NCBI GenBank assembly: GCA_025093555.1
Contig: JAIWNF010000002.1
Span: 1,178,001 to 1,242,000 of the forward strand
Direction of reading: 5' to 3'
Length of the DNA stretch: 64,000 nt
Source of the DNA: Circinella umbellata
Taxonomy: Eukaryota; Mucoromycota; Mucoromycetes; Mucorales; Lichtheimiaceae
Shown here piece after piece: positions 21,826-34,177 of the stretch. Numbering within the stretch: the stretch's first letter is position 1; each line of letters opens with the position of its first letter. The notes beneath the pieces were generated by a model. The model saw only the letters and a program-made list of their open reading frames with translations, searched no databases and was not told where the DNA came from. The position numbers were made by a program, and so were the translations under genes.

Positions 21826-24800
21826 ATGCTCGTAACAGAACCTCCATTATCAGCAGACTTTCTTGAAGGCACAATTCAATTACATGTTCTTGATGATGCA
21901 TTCTTTTTTGTTAATCAAAACGGACAATCGCTTCGAATGTCATTTGACGGGATGATCGCACAAGGAGGTATATCTAGTGAAGATTATATAAGAAACATAT
22001 TCTGAAAAAAAAATTCTTTATTGATGTTATGCTGTTATTGTATAGAAAGTAACTGGGAGCCTCCCAAAGATGATTTTCGATCATACGAAATTTATGGTAT
22101 CTTGGGTATAATTCAAGGCATTCTAGGTACATATATATATAAAGAGGCGAGACGAGGATAAAGTTAAGATCGCCCTTGTAGAATACTGAATTTATTTGTA
22201 TTTATAGAAAAGTTTCTTGTTGTTATCACACGAGTTCAACTTCTTGGCCGAATTTTTGGGCATCCTATCTATGTTATTGAACAAGTAGCGTGCTTAAGCT
22301 TTGATACTAAAAAAGCTTGCGCAAAACTCGATCTAAAGGTATACCTATTCTTGCCGCGAGCATAAGTTTTTGATTCAACCATGTGAGGTAGAAAGACATA
22401 AAAAGCAAAACTATAAAACTGATAACTTTCTATATCTACGTATCTATCTATTATAATTGTCTCCAGACAAAATCACTTCGTAATAATAGCAGCATCTTAT
22501 CAAACGACGACGATGACTCTTCGGATGCAAACAGTAGTGATGATGAGGAAGAAGAAAATAATCACGTAACGAAAAGGAAAAGTAACGTCACACCAACTAT
22601 TTCTGCATCAACACCAACAACCACTACTATGAAACGGAGTAATTCGTTTTTTCCCTTATCATCGTCTACTGTCCTTGAACCAAAAGAAGATCGCCAAAGG
22701 CAATCTGCATCATCTTCTCCTTCTCCGACAATAAGACGATCTAGTACATTCATGGCGCGATTTCGATTATCTTTAGGTTCAAAGAACAAAACGGATGATG
22801 ACCATGATAATAGAAAACCAGTGGATGACAGCACGCCTGTCTTAACTAGATCAAAATCTTTAAAGACGACATCATCTTCCGATAGCAGCATTAATAATAA
22901 CTCGACACAAGATCTTTTTGCTGCCCTTACATTGAGTGAGAATGTTGCATTGGATGAGCGTTTAGTTAAACAAGTAACAGAATTATTTAGCCGTTCCATG
23001 TTCATATATTCTCCTGATTATGGTATATGTCTGCGGATAAACTTTTTTTTTGTATATATGTAAACGAGATTGGGTTAGTAACACAAAAATTCTTTATATG
23101 TAATAGATATCACCAACAGTTTTCAACGTTCGTTCGAAGATCCGACTTTAAAAACAAAAAAGAACATGCCATTATGGAAACAAGTATGTTATCGTTATTA
23201 TTTATCTTTGTTTCCCTGGACACGGAAAGAAGGGAAGAGAATCTAGTAACAAAAAGAAATTTACTAAACAAAAAAAAAAAAGGTCGATAAGCGATTTTGG
23301 TGGAACGAATACATTTCCCGAGAATTTCAGTTGCGTGATGTAAGTTTTTTCTTTTCTTCCCCACTTTTTGTGTCACATCTTTCAATTCTTTTTTTTTTCT
23401 TTCTCACATATATATTATATAGTTGAATGATTGGATTCTTCCAGTTATGCAAGGTACAATGCAAATTGAACCTTGTGAAATTGAGGGACGCCAATTTGAT
23501 TTTATTTTAATTTCAAGAAGAAGTCGTGAACGAGCTGGTAAGAAAGAATATAGTGATGTTTTTTTTGAGGGAATTAAAATCTTTAAATTCTACGTTATTA
23601 GGTATGCGATATCAACGACGAGGTGTCAATGAACAAGGTCAAGTAGCAAACTTTGTTGAAACAGAACAAATTATTATATTCAATGTAACCTATCAAGTAC
23701 TTTTCTTCTAAAGAAAAAGATCCTTTAGTTTTTTCATTAAATAGGTACTAACACTAATACATTTTATAGAGAGATGAGGAACCTCACGTTGCATCTTTTG
23801 TTCAAACACGTGGATCAAGTAAGTATGGCAGTAGTGAACAACTTGTTACATGTATATACAATTCATTAAATTTTAAATTTTTTATATTAGTACCTATCTT
23901 TTGGAGTCAATCTCCATATAGTTTACATCCTATCCCCACATTGGATCGAGATGAAGAAGAGAACGATCTTGCTTTCAAACGACATTTTACTGAACAAGTG
24001 CGACTTTATGGTAAACAAATTGCTGTAAACTTAACAGAATTAGAAGGTCGAGAAGCAATTGTAGGTTCAGAATATCGTCGACATGTGGAACATTTGGCGG
24101 ATCCAAACATAAAGTTGGTACATAATAACTTGAAGAGTGAAAAAAAAAGATAAGAGTTATATTAAATGTAACTATTTATTTATTCTTTGGGTGTATATAC
24201 ACGCATATTTATAACATTTTAGATATGTGGAATTTGATTTTCATCGAGAAACCAAAGGCATGCGATTTGAAAATATCAGTCGATTGAGTACAAGTTTAAG
24301 GAATGATCTTGAAAAATTTGCGTAAGAAGCACTATATATATATTAATTTTACTAGTAAACGTAACGAAAAAGAATTATTAATTGTGATATGTATGATTTT
24401 TCTTTTTTTACAGACATTTCTGGGAAGCAGGCACAGATACAGTTTATTGTAAACAAAGTGGTGTTGTGCGAACAGTAAGACACTTTTTTTTATCTGGTTG
24501 TGATTTATTATTAGGACTGGTTCACTAAACCCTTTTTTTCTTTTTCTTCTAGAATTGCATGGATTGTTTAGATCGTACAAACGTCGTACAGGTAAATAGG
24601 AAAACGAGTAAAAGTCATTGTCCCATAGCAACAATGATAAGTATATTAAACTTAAAATTTTAGAGTGCATTTGCTAGAATAGTTTTGAATTTACAACTGA
24701 TGCGGTTTGGAATAACGGAATTTCCAGATGAAGGCATACGATACTATGAACAATTCGAAGTTATATTCAATCATGGTAATTAACATAATATTTATCATAA

Positions 24801-26309
24801 TGCCATTTTTTTTAAAAAAAAAGCACATAATGATAATGATAACACATGAAACAAAAATTTTAAAAAAAAATTTGGCATTGTTTTTTTTCTGTAGTATGGG
24901 CAAATAACGGTGATATGATATCCCGTATGTATGCTGGTACAAGTGCATTGAAAGGTGATTTTACCCGAACAGGTAAACGTAATATCACTGGTATGATGAA
25001 TGATGCGTCTAATTCCTTGGCGCGGATGTATCTTAATACTGTCAAGGATTTTTGGAGACAAGCTACAATTGATTATGTTTTGGGTATGTAAAATGAGTCA
25101 TTGTTATTAAGAAAAATAGACAGAGAAAACTCAATATATATCTTTTCTTGATAATTTTAAGGTTATCATAAAATTGAAATCTTCCGCCATGTTCCCAAAA
25201 GCACGTTGATGTCTGCAGAACCTGGTGTAGAACGTCGAATGGTAAAAATTCGAATGGATGCAAGTAAGTATATATAGTTTGCTATATATTATTCAATTTC
25301 AATTAATATAATACTTATGCTTTCTTTTAAATCAAACATTATTATATAGTTGAAGTAAGCAGTGATATTGTTATAGAAGACGATGAACGTAAAATTGCTG
25401 GTTGGACATTACTATCACCTAATGAGCCACAAAAAAGGTAATAATAAGTTGTATACACATATAACATGGAAAAGGAAGAACAATGGCGCTAATTATAATT
25501 CGTTATAACCTCACCACCTAAAATATATAATAGACGGGCCAAAAAATTTGAAGAAAAAGTAGTTTTATTGACGGAGGCAGCGCTTTACATATGCAGCTAC
25601 AACTATAACCTTGAAAAAGTGGTTCAATTCAAACGAATTCCATTGGATACAATTACATCTATACAAGTTGGAGAATACATTCTATCTTCTACAACACCTG
25701 TATCACGCGACATCAACCAAAATTATGGATTTCTACTTTTTTATGATCCAAATCGTGAGTTGACGCGTTTGAATACGGGAAGTATTCGAAACCAGAGCCT
25801 GAATGACTTGAATATTCCCACTACTCTTACTATGACGAATAATTCCCGTGCATCTTCTTCTTCTTCTTCTTCTTCATCATCATCAAAGTCAAGTAATAGT
25901 GATGAAAGTGATGATAATGATTCCGTAATTGAGACTAAGATGAGAAAGAACAACAAAAAGAATGAACAGGAACAACGAACATTTTTGGCTTTCAAAGGGG
26001 TTCGATATAATGTCTTGGGTGAATTATCAGATGAAGAAATTAAAAGTGTTCGGGAACAAGTAATGGATATTACAAATCAAATCGCATCCGTATGTGGGCG
26101 AGAAAATGATTCACAATTTTTAGTCCAAAAACCAGTAATCAGGTGAGTTATACCTCTCTTTTACATTATTGATCTTCTGCATACATTTCTATTTATGCTT
26201 ATTTTATTTTTTCTTTTATTTATTTATTTATAGTCTTGAACAAGCAGAGGATACTGATGGGATTTTTAAAAAGATGGGACTGAAAATCAAAAAAGCCATT
26301 TGGATCTAA
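21826..26309 (+). CDS. SAC-domain phosphoinositide 4-phosphatase, Sac2/INPP5F type
   Basis: 19 exons: 21826..21967, 22046..22126, 22208..22338, 22467..23022, 23107..23183, 23283..23339, 23423..23537, 23602..23696, 23770..23818, 23891..24113, 24223..24321, 24414..24474, 24553..24591, 24664..24775, 24895..25083, 25162..25263, 25350..25437, 25534..26142, 26234..26309. They encode 966 aa in one continuous frame. The SAC catalytic loop is NCMDCLDRTNVVQ (Cys564, Arg570; CX5R), in its own 39-nt exon. Other SAC landmarks are RAGMRYQRRGVNEQGQVANFVETEQ and VEFDFHRETKGMRF. The segment after the SAC domain, with an acidic Ser-rich insert, corresponds to the hSac2/PH-like region of INPP5F. A Ser/Asn-rich insert (exon 4) sits inside the N-terminal SAC region. 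The likely role is PI4P hydrolysis on endocytic membranes. The exon 10 donor (GTTGGT) is weak but forced by phase. Confidence 0.88.
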
Positions 26310-27473
26310 AAGTAAAAATCAAATGGATCAAAGTATCGTTATCACCATTATCTTTTTATCCATATGAATTACATTAATAGTTTACGTATAGCAAACTGTA
26401 ATATATGTATTCCATTTTTCAAAAGAAAAAAGAAAGGCTATTGTAACTTGTAGTACCCATTTACCTTTTTTATCTACTTAATTCTGCGTAATTATTATAT
26501 ACTATGTACTAGTTGTTACTACTAAAATTAATAAGGAAAGTATATCATACATATAATTTATAATTGTTGAGTATCTTATGCATAGAAAGATATATTATAA
26601 GAAAGGGAATAATTAGGAATAATGTTTGGTGTTTGTTTATGCGTATTTGTATGTAAAATACAAAAGTCTGCTATGCATGTTACCATTTTAAGTATATAAT
26701 ACAAATGAACAAAACAAAAAAAAATATATCCACAAAAGAGAGGTGGAAAAGAAATAGTGTCCAATGATAATAATCACGTTTATTAAATTACATGATCATG
26801 TACGTACGTAACCTAATGGAAACAATTTAGAAAAAATCTTGTATTTCTCCCCGCCCCTCTTGCGTTGTGTATTAAATATATGTATTTATTGTATATTGTC
26901 GGTTAATCATTTTCACCAGGAAAAGGAATGCATGTCATGTCAAGTTTTACATATATACATATGCCAACAACAAACGCCGAATTTCGTTTCGGACGAAAAA
27001 GGGGGGAGACAAATTTAGACGTGCGGACGAAAAAAAATAAGTAAATAACCAACCAACAATACACATGTGACCCCATGTGCATTATATTATTGGTTGAAAT
27101 TAATTCATACAGATTACGATGATGAGTTATGATGTGCATTACATGTACTGCGTATATGAAAAAAGAAAGTTTTGGTTAGAAGTACATGTAATGTAAGACT
27201 AAAGACCAATTTGAAGAGAAGAGATGAGTATAACGAAAGAAATGAAAACGAACAACTTCTTATTTTCTTTTAATGCATGTTTATAATAATAGAACTGTTT
27301 TTTTAAGTATTAAAAAAAGTAAAATAACAGTAAGTATAAAGAGGGTATAATATAATATAAAAATAATAATTATGCAAAATGAGTAAGTTGAATATGTATC
27401 GGGTTGTTAAGGAACTAGGAAAGTAATTCATTTTACGTAAGATATAGTACTAGGTAATAGGGTAATAATGCTT
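26310..27473. other. Tail-to-tail intergenic region, 1.2 kb
   Basis: 3' flanks of the Sac2 and PPN1 genes. AT-rich with a small GC-richer island near 26840-27010. No coding or RNA gene signal. Confidence 0.5.
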
Positions 27474-29463
27474 CTAAGCAAAATCATTGTTAAGTGCTTG
27501 AACAAACATGTTACGGCAATATTTCAACCAAAGTTGATTTCCTTCGAAACCGTTACCGATCAATCGTTTAGCAAATTCAAAATAACTTGCAACCGTCAAA
27601 TCCTCTAGTTCGTATTCTTCTTTTGAATTATATTCAAATTGATAATTCAAATGAGCTTCATCCAAATCTCTGTCTAAATCCAATTCGAACTGGGTTGTAT
27701 TAGCAAAATATTGGTCATATTCCATTAATGTACCATGTGGTTTCTTCCCACTATGACGACATTGAGCTCGATCATCATCATCATGAATTTCATATCGATA
27801 GATGCGAATTGCTGGGTAATAAACAGGTAAGACGGATGGTGCCACTTGAACAGCAACCACAGGCATACGCTGAAACGTGGCATGTTTATGATCGATAGGA
27901 TCAACTGATTCATACATATCACGTAACCAATTAACATATTTTCCAACATTTCGAGTAACATGAACATCATCTTCTTCTTCTGGGTCACTATCTTCCAATG
28001 TTGCCATGGTATCATTAACATAACTATTTGAATGTAAATCATTTTGTTCTTCTCGAGCATCTAATAACAAGAAATGGTCCATATTAAGATGACCATAGAA
28101 ATGACCTTTGAGAACATCCGGAAATTGGGATGCAATCCGCACATATTCTTGCAAACATGATCGACGATAATGTTTGGGCGATGGGGGTACGTGACCCATG
28201 ACATAAACTCGTACATGTGCCGATCTTGCCTTGAGTAATTCATGCTCAAACCATTCCATTTGTTGATACGCAGGTGTTCCAGGGGCATCACAATCTTTTA
28301 CAGCATCGTTCTTGTGATAAAAATACATTGTATTTAATGAAAGCACTCTTAATCTCGGTCCCACATTGACAGCAAAATAACCTCCACGACGGAATGTAGT
28401 TCTTTGATCCGTGGGTATCCATGTTTGCCATAATCGGGCATAGAAATCCATTAATTCACCATCTACATGAGCATCACCCATCGTATTATGTGGATAGACA
28501 TCATTATTACCCAAGGTAGGTACCACAGGAATATGGCGTGGATCACGTGCTGTTGGCCAGAAAGCTTTTTGCATCATACTCATAACTCGTTCATTAAGAT
28601 GATAAATATTTTTACGTTTTCTAGGTCTATATTTCTTGTCCCAATCATGTCTGTTTTTTTTTTGTTTATATAAAAAAAGAAAGAAAAGATTAATTTATGG
28701 AATTTTTCTTATGAGTTTCATCTCAATTGAATGTAAATATTTTCTTTTTTCATTTGCTCAAAAACAAAAAGACTACGTGGCACAAGTATGAAAAAAAAAC
28801 TCCAAAAGATATAAATGTTTTATATATGTATACCTTGAGTTATCGCCTGTCCAAACGACAAAATCAATCTTGTGGCGCCATTCACGGGCAATGTAATCGA
28901 GGGTCTTCTCCGCTAATTCAATAGGTGCATCACATTTTTCTCCTGGTGTACCTAGTAATCCTGCTAAAGGACCCTTATCATTTCCACTAGGAAATCGATG
29001 ACAGTCCGAGTCAACTGTTGTCCCAGGAATATATTCTTCATCGATCTAAAAAGAAAATAATAATAAAGAGAACAAATTCATAGGATACAATATATATTTT
29101 AGTTTTCTTTGATTTCTTTTGTTTAATATTAGTATTTGTACATTGAAGATGTAACATATTACGTACATGAAGGTCGGTAATATGTAAGAAATAACCATAT
29201 CGTTTTGGTCTTTCAAAAACAGGATGACGATGGCCTGTCCATGATCTCCAAGACCAAGCAACGACTTGTTGTAATGAAGATTGAGTACTTGTTAACCAAG
29301 ATTCAGATTGTTTGTCACCATCCACATCATCATATCGTTCATAATGGATTTGTTTATCTGCTGGTGAATAGGAAAGTAAGGATAGAACGCCCACAAGGAG
29401 TAAAAAATAAAGAGTGTAAACCATGGTACCAGAAGAGAAGGCCGTTTTTTCTGAATGCATCAT
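27474..29463 (-). CDS. PPN1: Endopolyphosphatase PPN1 (vacuolar metallophosphoesterase)
   Basis: Three exons, complement of 27474..28650, 28834..29045 and 29167..29463, encode 561 aa. Residues about 14-32 form one hydrophobic segment near the N-terminus, as expected for a type II vacuolar membrane protein. Calcineurin-like metal-binding motifs appear in order: ITDLH at the end of exon 1, WTGDNSRHD across the exon 2/3 junction, LGNND, VMGHVPP, and GHLNMDH. PPN1 cuts long polyphosphate chains and is delivered to the vacuole through the multivesicular body. An acidic patch (DSDPEEEDD) sits in a loop after the phosphoesterase motifs. It is somewhat shorter than yeast PPN1 (674 aa). No Pho4-type box was noticed upstream. 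Confidence 0.92.
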
Positions 29464-30701
29464 TTTTTTTTCTTTGTCTACTTTTTATATTCTTTTTATA
29501 TTTGTAACATTCAGGCGGTGATTGTTTGAGATTTGTTTTGGGTGACGTTTTATAAAATGTATTAAGTGTTATGTGCTACCCAAAATATATACCAAATAAA
29601 CCGAAAGCCGATTTTCTTTTTTTACGTTGGAAAAAAAAAAGATACGATTAAAAAAGGGTTAGAAAAAAAAAGTGTGTGTGTGTGTAAAAGAGAGAGAGAG
29701 AGCCAAGGTTATGAGAACAGCCGAAAAAAAATAGAAAAGAGATGAATGATAAGAAAGGAGTATGGGGGGGGGGGCAGGCATAGATCTGTGTGCGGCAAAA
29801 AGAGCAACATAAAAAAAAGCTTTTGCTGCAATTTCTTGACCAGTCATCGACCCTCATGCAATAGTTCAGTGTCTTTTATTGGGGTTATGCATACAATAAG
29901 ATCTATATTATCATCGTTTGAAATGTTATAAAACAACCGGAACTTATTATTAGGTATACTCAGCGAATAAACTAAAGAAACTATTATATTCTGTAGGGGC
30001 TCAAAGAAACTCGGGTTAGAAGCTTTCTACTTTTCTCCTTAATTTTTTTTTTCATAAAACTTGCTTCATTATCGTCCGATTTCCTTTTCAATTTCCTCAC
30101 AGACATGAATAACTGTTTATAATTTAATATATAAAATAGCTTTTCTAAGTAACGCTCGCTCCCCCTCCCCCAAAGAAATATACAAAAAGAAAAAAAAAAG
30201 GGGAGCAGGGTGCAAGTCATGTTTAAAAGATGGTTCCGTAAGAAAAAGTAATGACATAGGGTCTGATGATCTTCAGGAACATATCTAATAAAATAATATA
30301 ATAATACTAATATATTTAGTAAAGAAGAAAACAACTGTGTCATTAAAAAAGTTTATTAATGACGATAATTTGGAATAAAAAAAAAGGATGAATTACAATA
30401 TAGTATATAACACGATTATCCACATGCATATTTTATATAATCTGTAAAAAAAAATACTGTAATAATGCATGTCTTTTTTCAGGTACCAGTTTTTTTTTGA
30501 TGCTTTAAAAATAAAACTTACCATATTCGGTTTCAGGATTTTTTTTTGAATGCAAAGTGGTGAGGCTCGAAATTTTTATATGTTAAGGGGAGAAGGGCTT
30601 ATATTTTTTTCTAATCTAAGCCACAATCATTCGAAAAAAAATCAAGGGCAAATCGCAGAATATAGTTTTTCTCCCTCTCTCTCTTTTCACGGATATTAGA
30701 A
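29464..30701. other. Divergent intergenic region upstream of PPN1 and RPL22
   Basis: 1.2 kb with the PPN1 leader (left), a GT and GA microsatellite at about 29673-29702, a G(10) run near 29765-29774, and the T/C-rich RPL22 leader just before its ATG. No gene seen. Confidence 0.5.
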
Positions 30702-31180
30702 ATGGCTCCCGTCAAGACCACCACCGTCAAGAAGTCCAAGTTCGTCATCGACTGTTCGGCTCCTGCCAACGACAAGATCTTCGATGCTGCTGCCTTCGTA
30801 ATTATCGAAATTCCAATTCATTTTATTTTATTTTTGAAATGAGAAAGTTTTTTTTTTTTTTTTGAAATGTAAAATTCTAATTTAAAATATAATATACCTT
30901 ATTTATGTAATAGGAAAAGTTCCTTCATGACCGTGTTAAGGTTGAAGGCCGTACCAACAACTTGGGTGAATCCGTTGTTATCTCCCGTACCGCTGATAAC
31001 AAGATCACTGTTGTCGCCAACATTGCTTTCTCCAAGCGTTACTTGAAGTACTTGACCAAGAAGTTCTTGAAGAAGAACCAAATCCGTGATTGGTTGCGCG
31101 TCATTGCTACTGACAAGCAAACCTTCGAGCTCCGTTACTTCAACATTGCCAACGATGAGGCTGATGAAGACGAAGAATAA
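30702..31180 (+). CDS. RPL22: 60S ribosomal protein eL22
   Basis: Two exons, 30702..30797 and 30914..31180, with a 116-nt intron; 120 aa. The sequence ([75 protein letters not shown]) is an end-to-end eL22, with the usual acidic C-terminus. It is a component of the large ribosomal subunit near the tunnel exit. Base and codon use differ sharply from its neighbours: C-ending codons such as AAG, GTC and GCC dominate, as in highly expressed genes. The pyrimidine-rich leader is typical of ribosomal protein genes. Confidence 0.97.
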
Positions 31181-32094
31181 ATTATATGTTCTATATTCTA
31201 GTTGGAAGAAAAATAAATTCAATGAAAAAATAAATCAGTTTTCTTTTTTTGTTGGATGTAATTTTTTTTAACAAAAAAAACTTCAAATATTGGATTTTGA
31301 CGCGTTCTATTTTTTTCTTTTTTATTTTGTGATTGGAGGTTTGGTTTCTATGGTAACCTTAAATGAGTGGAATGATGTTTCAAGTGGTTGCTATGCAATT
31401 GGGATTTGCTGGGGGGAGGAGGAATGTGTTTCATTTTAAAAAGCTTATTAAGGCAGTAAATCTGACAGATGTTGATGGCATGGGGGTCTGAAAAAGTTCG
31501 ATCTATTTTCTGGGTTAGAGCTAGATATATAATAATTGGTATTATCAACAGAGTAAAACTGATGCTATATCAATAACTGGAATATGATTTATAATATTTT
31601 TATATGACGTTTCTACGTGGTGGTATCGAAACCTTGGAAGGCGGATGTACATAGTTGTTAGTATATCGATCCAACTTTCCTTTCTTATATGAGAATAACA
31701 ATAAAGTCATTCTACCAGTATATGTCTCTTTTTGTATACGATATTTGCTTTTTCATAACTAATCCTTGAGATACAGTATATGGAGATGGTATTTCCGAAG
31801 AGGATAAGAACTTATGGACCAAATGAATAATTTTTTTTTCCGTCAAGTCGACCTACCTTCTGATATGTAGACAGAAATTTTATTTCGTTAAATTGTGTGA
31901 AAGTAAACATTCAATTCATGCTAACGTTTTACTTGATATTCAGGTTAAAAAGACACATGTAAGTTCCAATCCAAAAATCTTTTATATGCAGACATATTAA
32001 GCTCTGGTTTCAAACAGCGAGTGATTGTATTGATTAATCCCTTTTTTTTTGTTCCCCCCCCTACAACACTCATTCTTGCAAAAAAAATACAGAC
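31181..32094. other. Intergenic, RPL22 3' end to PPM1
   Basis: 914 bp; RPL22 3' UTR, then AT-rich sequence and the PPM1 promoter. A possible 5'-UTR intron acceptor (TACAG) lies just before the PPM1 ATG. No coding signal. Confidence 0.45.
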
Positions 32095-33822
32095 ATGGGA
32101 CTTTCATTACACGATAATACAACTCAAGACGAAGTCATCCGTGGAACCAATGACGATGCAACTGTTAGTCGTTTGTAAATATTCTTTCAACATTATCCGT
32201 TTTAATATTTACTTATTTTGGCGCGCATGCGCGGTCGTTTTAAACATTTCCAAGAATGAAACTTTCCAATATTTAACTCTCTTGAATCTAGATCGGCAGT
32301 TAATCTCGGTTATTTTAAAGATCCCTTTGTACAGTTTTTCGTGAAACGACCTATCCGACGATCCCCCATCATTAATCGAGGTATCCATTCAAATATATTG
32401 TCTTTGGAATTAAAAAAAAGAATTTCCCCGACTCGACTCTATAATATTGAACAACTCCCTTCCCCCGTTATATTTAGGTTCTTATATACGTAATTATGCA
32501 TTGGATAATCTTGTACGACAATTTATAAATCTTGATACACCAAAAAAGAAACAAATTATATCATTAGGTGCAGGATTTGATACACGTTATTTTTTAATGA
32601 AGGTAAAAAAAAGGATATTGAATTTTGAAAGATTGCATACAATCAAAGGAATTGTCAGTTTTTTAAAAAAAACAAGGTGATGTTTTTTATCTCAAAAAGT
32701 CAGGACAATGGGGTGATTGTTCACAATTATCAAAATATTTTGAAGTGGATTTTCCTGAAGTAGTAGTAAAAAAGGCGATGGCTATCAAACGAAGACCCCA
32801 GTTATATGAACTGATTCAGAATGTGCGCATCGGTAAAGTGTTTTTTTTTTGTTTATGCAAAAAGAGTGACAGTGAAACACTCAAAAAAATAAATAAATTT
32901 ATTATCTGATTTGTTTTTTTTTATACTATTCTCATAGTGAGAGGAGGTATCGAATTAGCAAGTGATGAGTACTTTTTATTAGGTGGTGATCTTCGTGAAT
33001 GGTCCGAAATTGTTCAACGGCTTGTACATTATGGATTTGATAGCACGTAAATAGTACATCCCATATATCAAAGACAATTAATGTGGATAGGACAGTTTAA
33101 GAAAAAAAAAAAAAAGAGAGACAGATCCCATCTAATAATCTCTCTTTTATATATTTATTTAGAGCACCAACATTAGTTATATCTGAATGTGTGCTGATCT
33201 ATCTTGAACCTGAACATTCCAATATGATTCTTAATTGGATGACACAAGAATTGACAGACTGCATGTTTGTTCTCTATGAACAGATTCGACCAACAGATTC
33301 TTTTGGAAAAGTCATGATTCGAAATTTACAGGTTTGTATTTATATATATGTATATATATATATGATGTTCTACATTTAATTTACCTATATGTTTGTATGT
33401 ATATGTGTTTTTCTAAATATTACAGAGCCGACGTATTGAATTAAAAGGCATTCATGCTTATCCTGAATTAGAAGATCAGGAAACTCGATTTACTCGACTA
33501 GGTTGGGATGGTGCAAAAGCCGTCGATACTAATACTATTCATGACCAATATCTTGATCGCAGTGATATCTCTAGGTTATTACTACAACCCACTTTTCATT
33601 ATTCCACCAAAAAAAAACATGAACATACGATGTTGTTATTAATATATATATATATATATTTTGGGTTTGTACATATGTAGGATGGCAAGATTAGAAATAC
33701 TTGATGAATTAGAAGAATGGCATTTACTTGCTGGTCATTATTGTGTTGCTTGGGCGTATAAATCAGCTACAGCTAAAGATAAATTTGCATCTATTCAACT
33801 TGATCGTGTACAAAAAACATAG
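32095..33822 (+). CDS. PPM1: Leucine carboxyl methyltransferase 1 (PP2A methylase)
   Basis: Eight exons, 32095..32174, 32292..32380, 32478..32602, 32700..32832, 32938..33046, 33163..33331, 33426..33574 and 33681..33822, encode 331 aa. The SAM-binding motif is SLGAGFDTRYF (exon 3). YFEVDFPEV, SECVLIYLEPEHS and the C-terminal AGHYCVAWAY match LCMT1/Ppm1. The enzyme methylates the C-terminal Leu of the PP2A catalytic subunit and so steers holoenzyme assembly. The exon 4 acceptor is set by phase: the first AG after the T tract gives a frame shift, whereas AG|TCAGGA restores the expected KSGQW..DCSQLSKYFEVDF. Confidence 0.92.
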
Positions 33823-34177
33823 GGGATACTTTATTATACCAAATTAGAGGACTTTTGCCTTTTTTTTTTATAATAATTTATTTAAAAAAAGGCTCTCCTT
33901 CTCAATCCCAAATAAAATATATTAAAAATGTGTATTATAAAAAAATGATTATGAAAATAATTAAAAAAAAAGAACACGCAAAATTGTTATATGTAATTTT
34001 GTATCTATGCAATAACTAATAAAAAGAAATATTATGTACAGTTTAGATAATATCATTATAATGGGAAACGAGAGGATGTCTAGGTGAATATATTGGTTGC
34101 GTATGCTACGTGTGTATGTGTGTTATAGATATAGTAAAATGACAAGGAAAAAAAAAAGAGAGATACACAGTCTAATA
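33823..34177. other. Short tail-to-tail region between PPM1 and the YEA4-like gene
   Basis: 355 bp of shared 3' flank, A-rich. Nothing coding seen. Confidence 0.5.

Noticed and set aside
22562..23005. Minus ORF of 147 aa
   Set aside because: Antisense of Sac2 exon 4, which is in frame with the rest of that gene.
32640..32700. First AG acceptor (ACAAG) for PPM1 exon 4
   Set aside because: It gives the wrong phase; the next AG before TCAGGA restores the frame and the expected family sequence.
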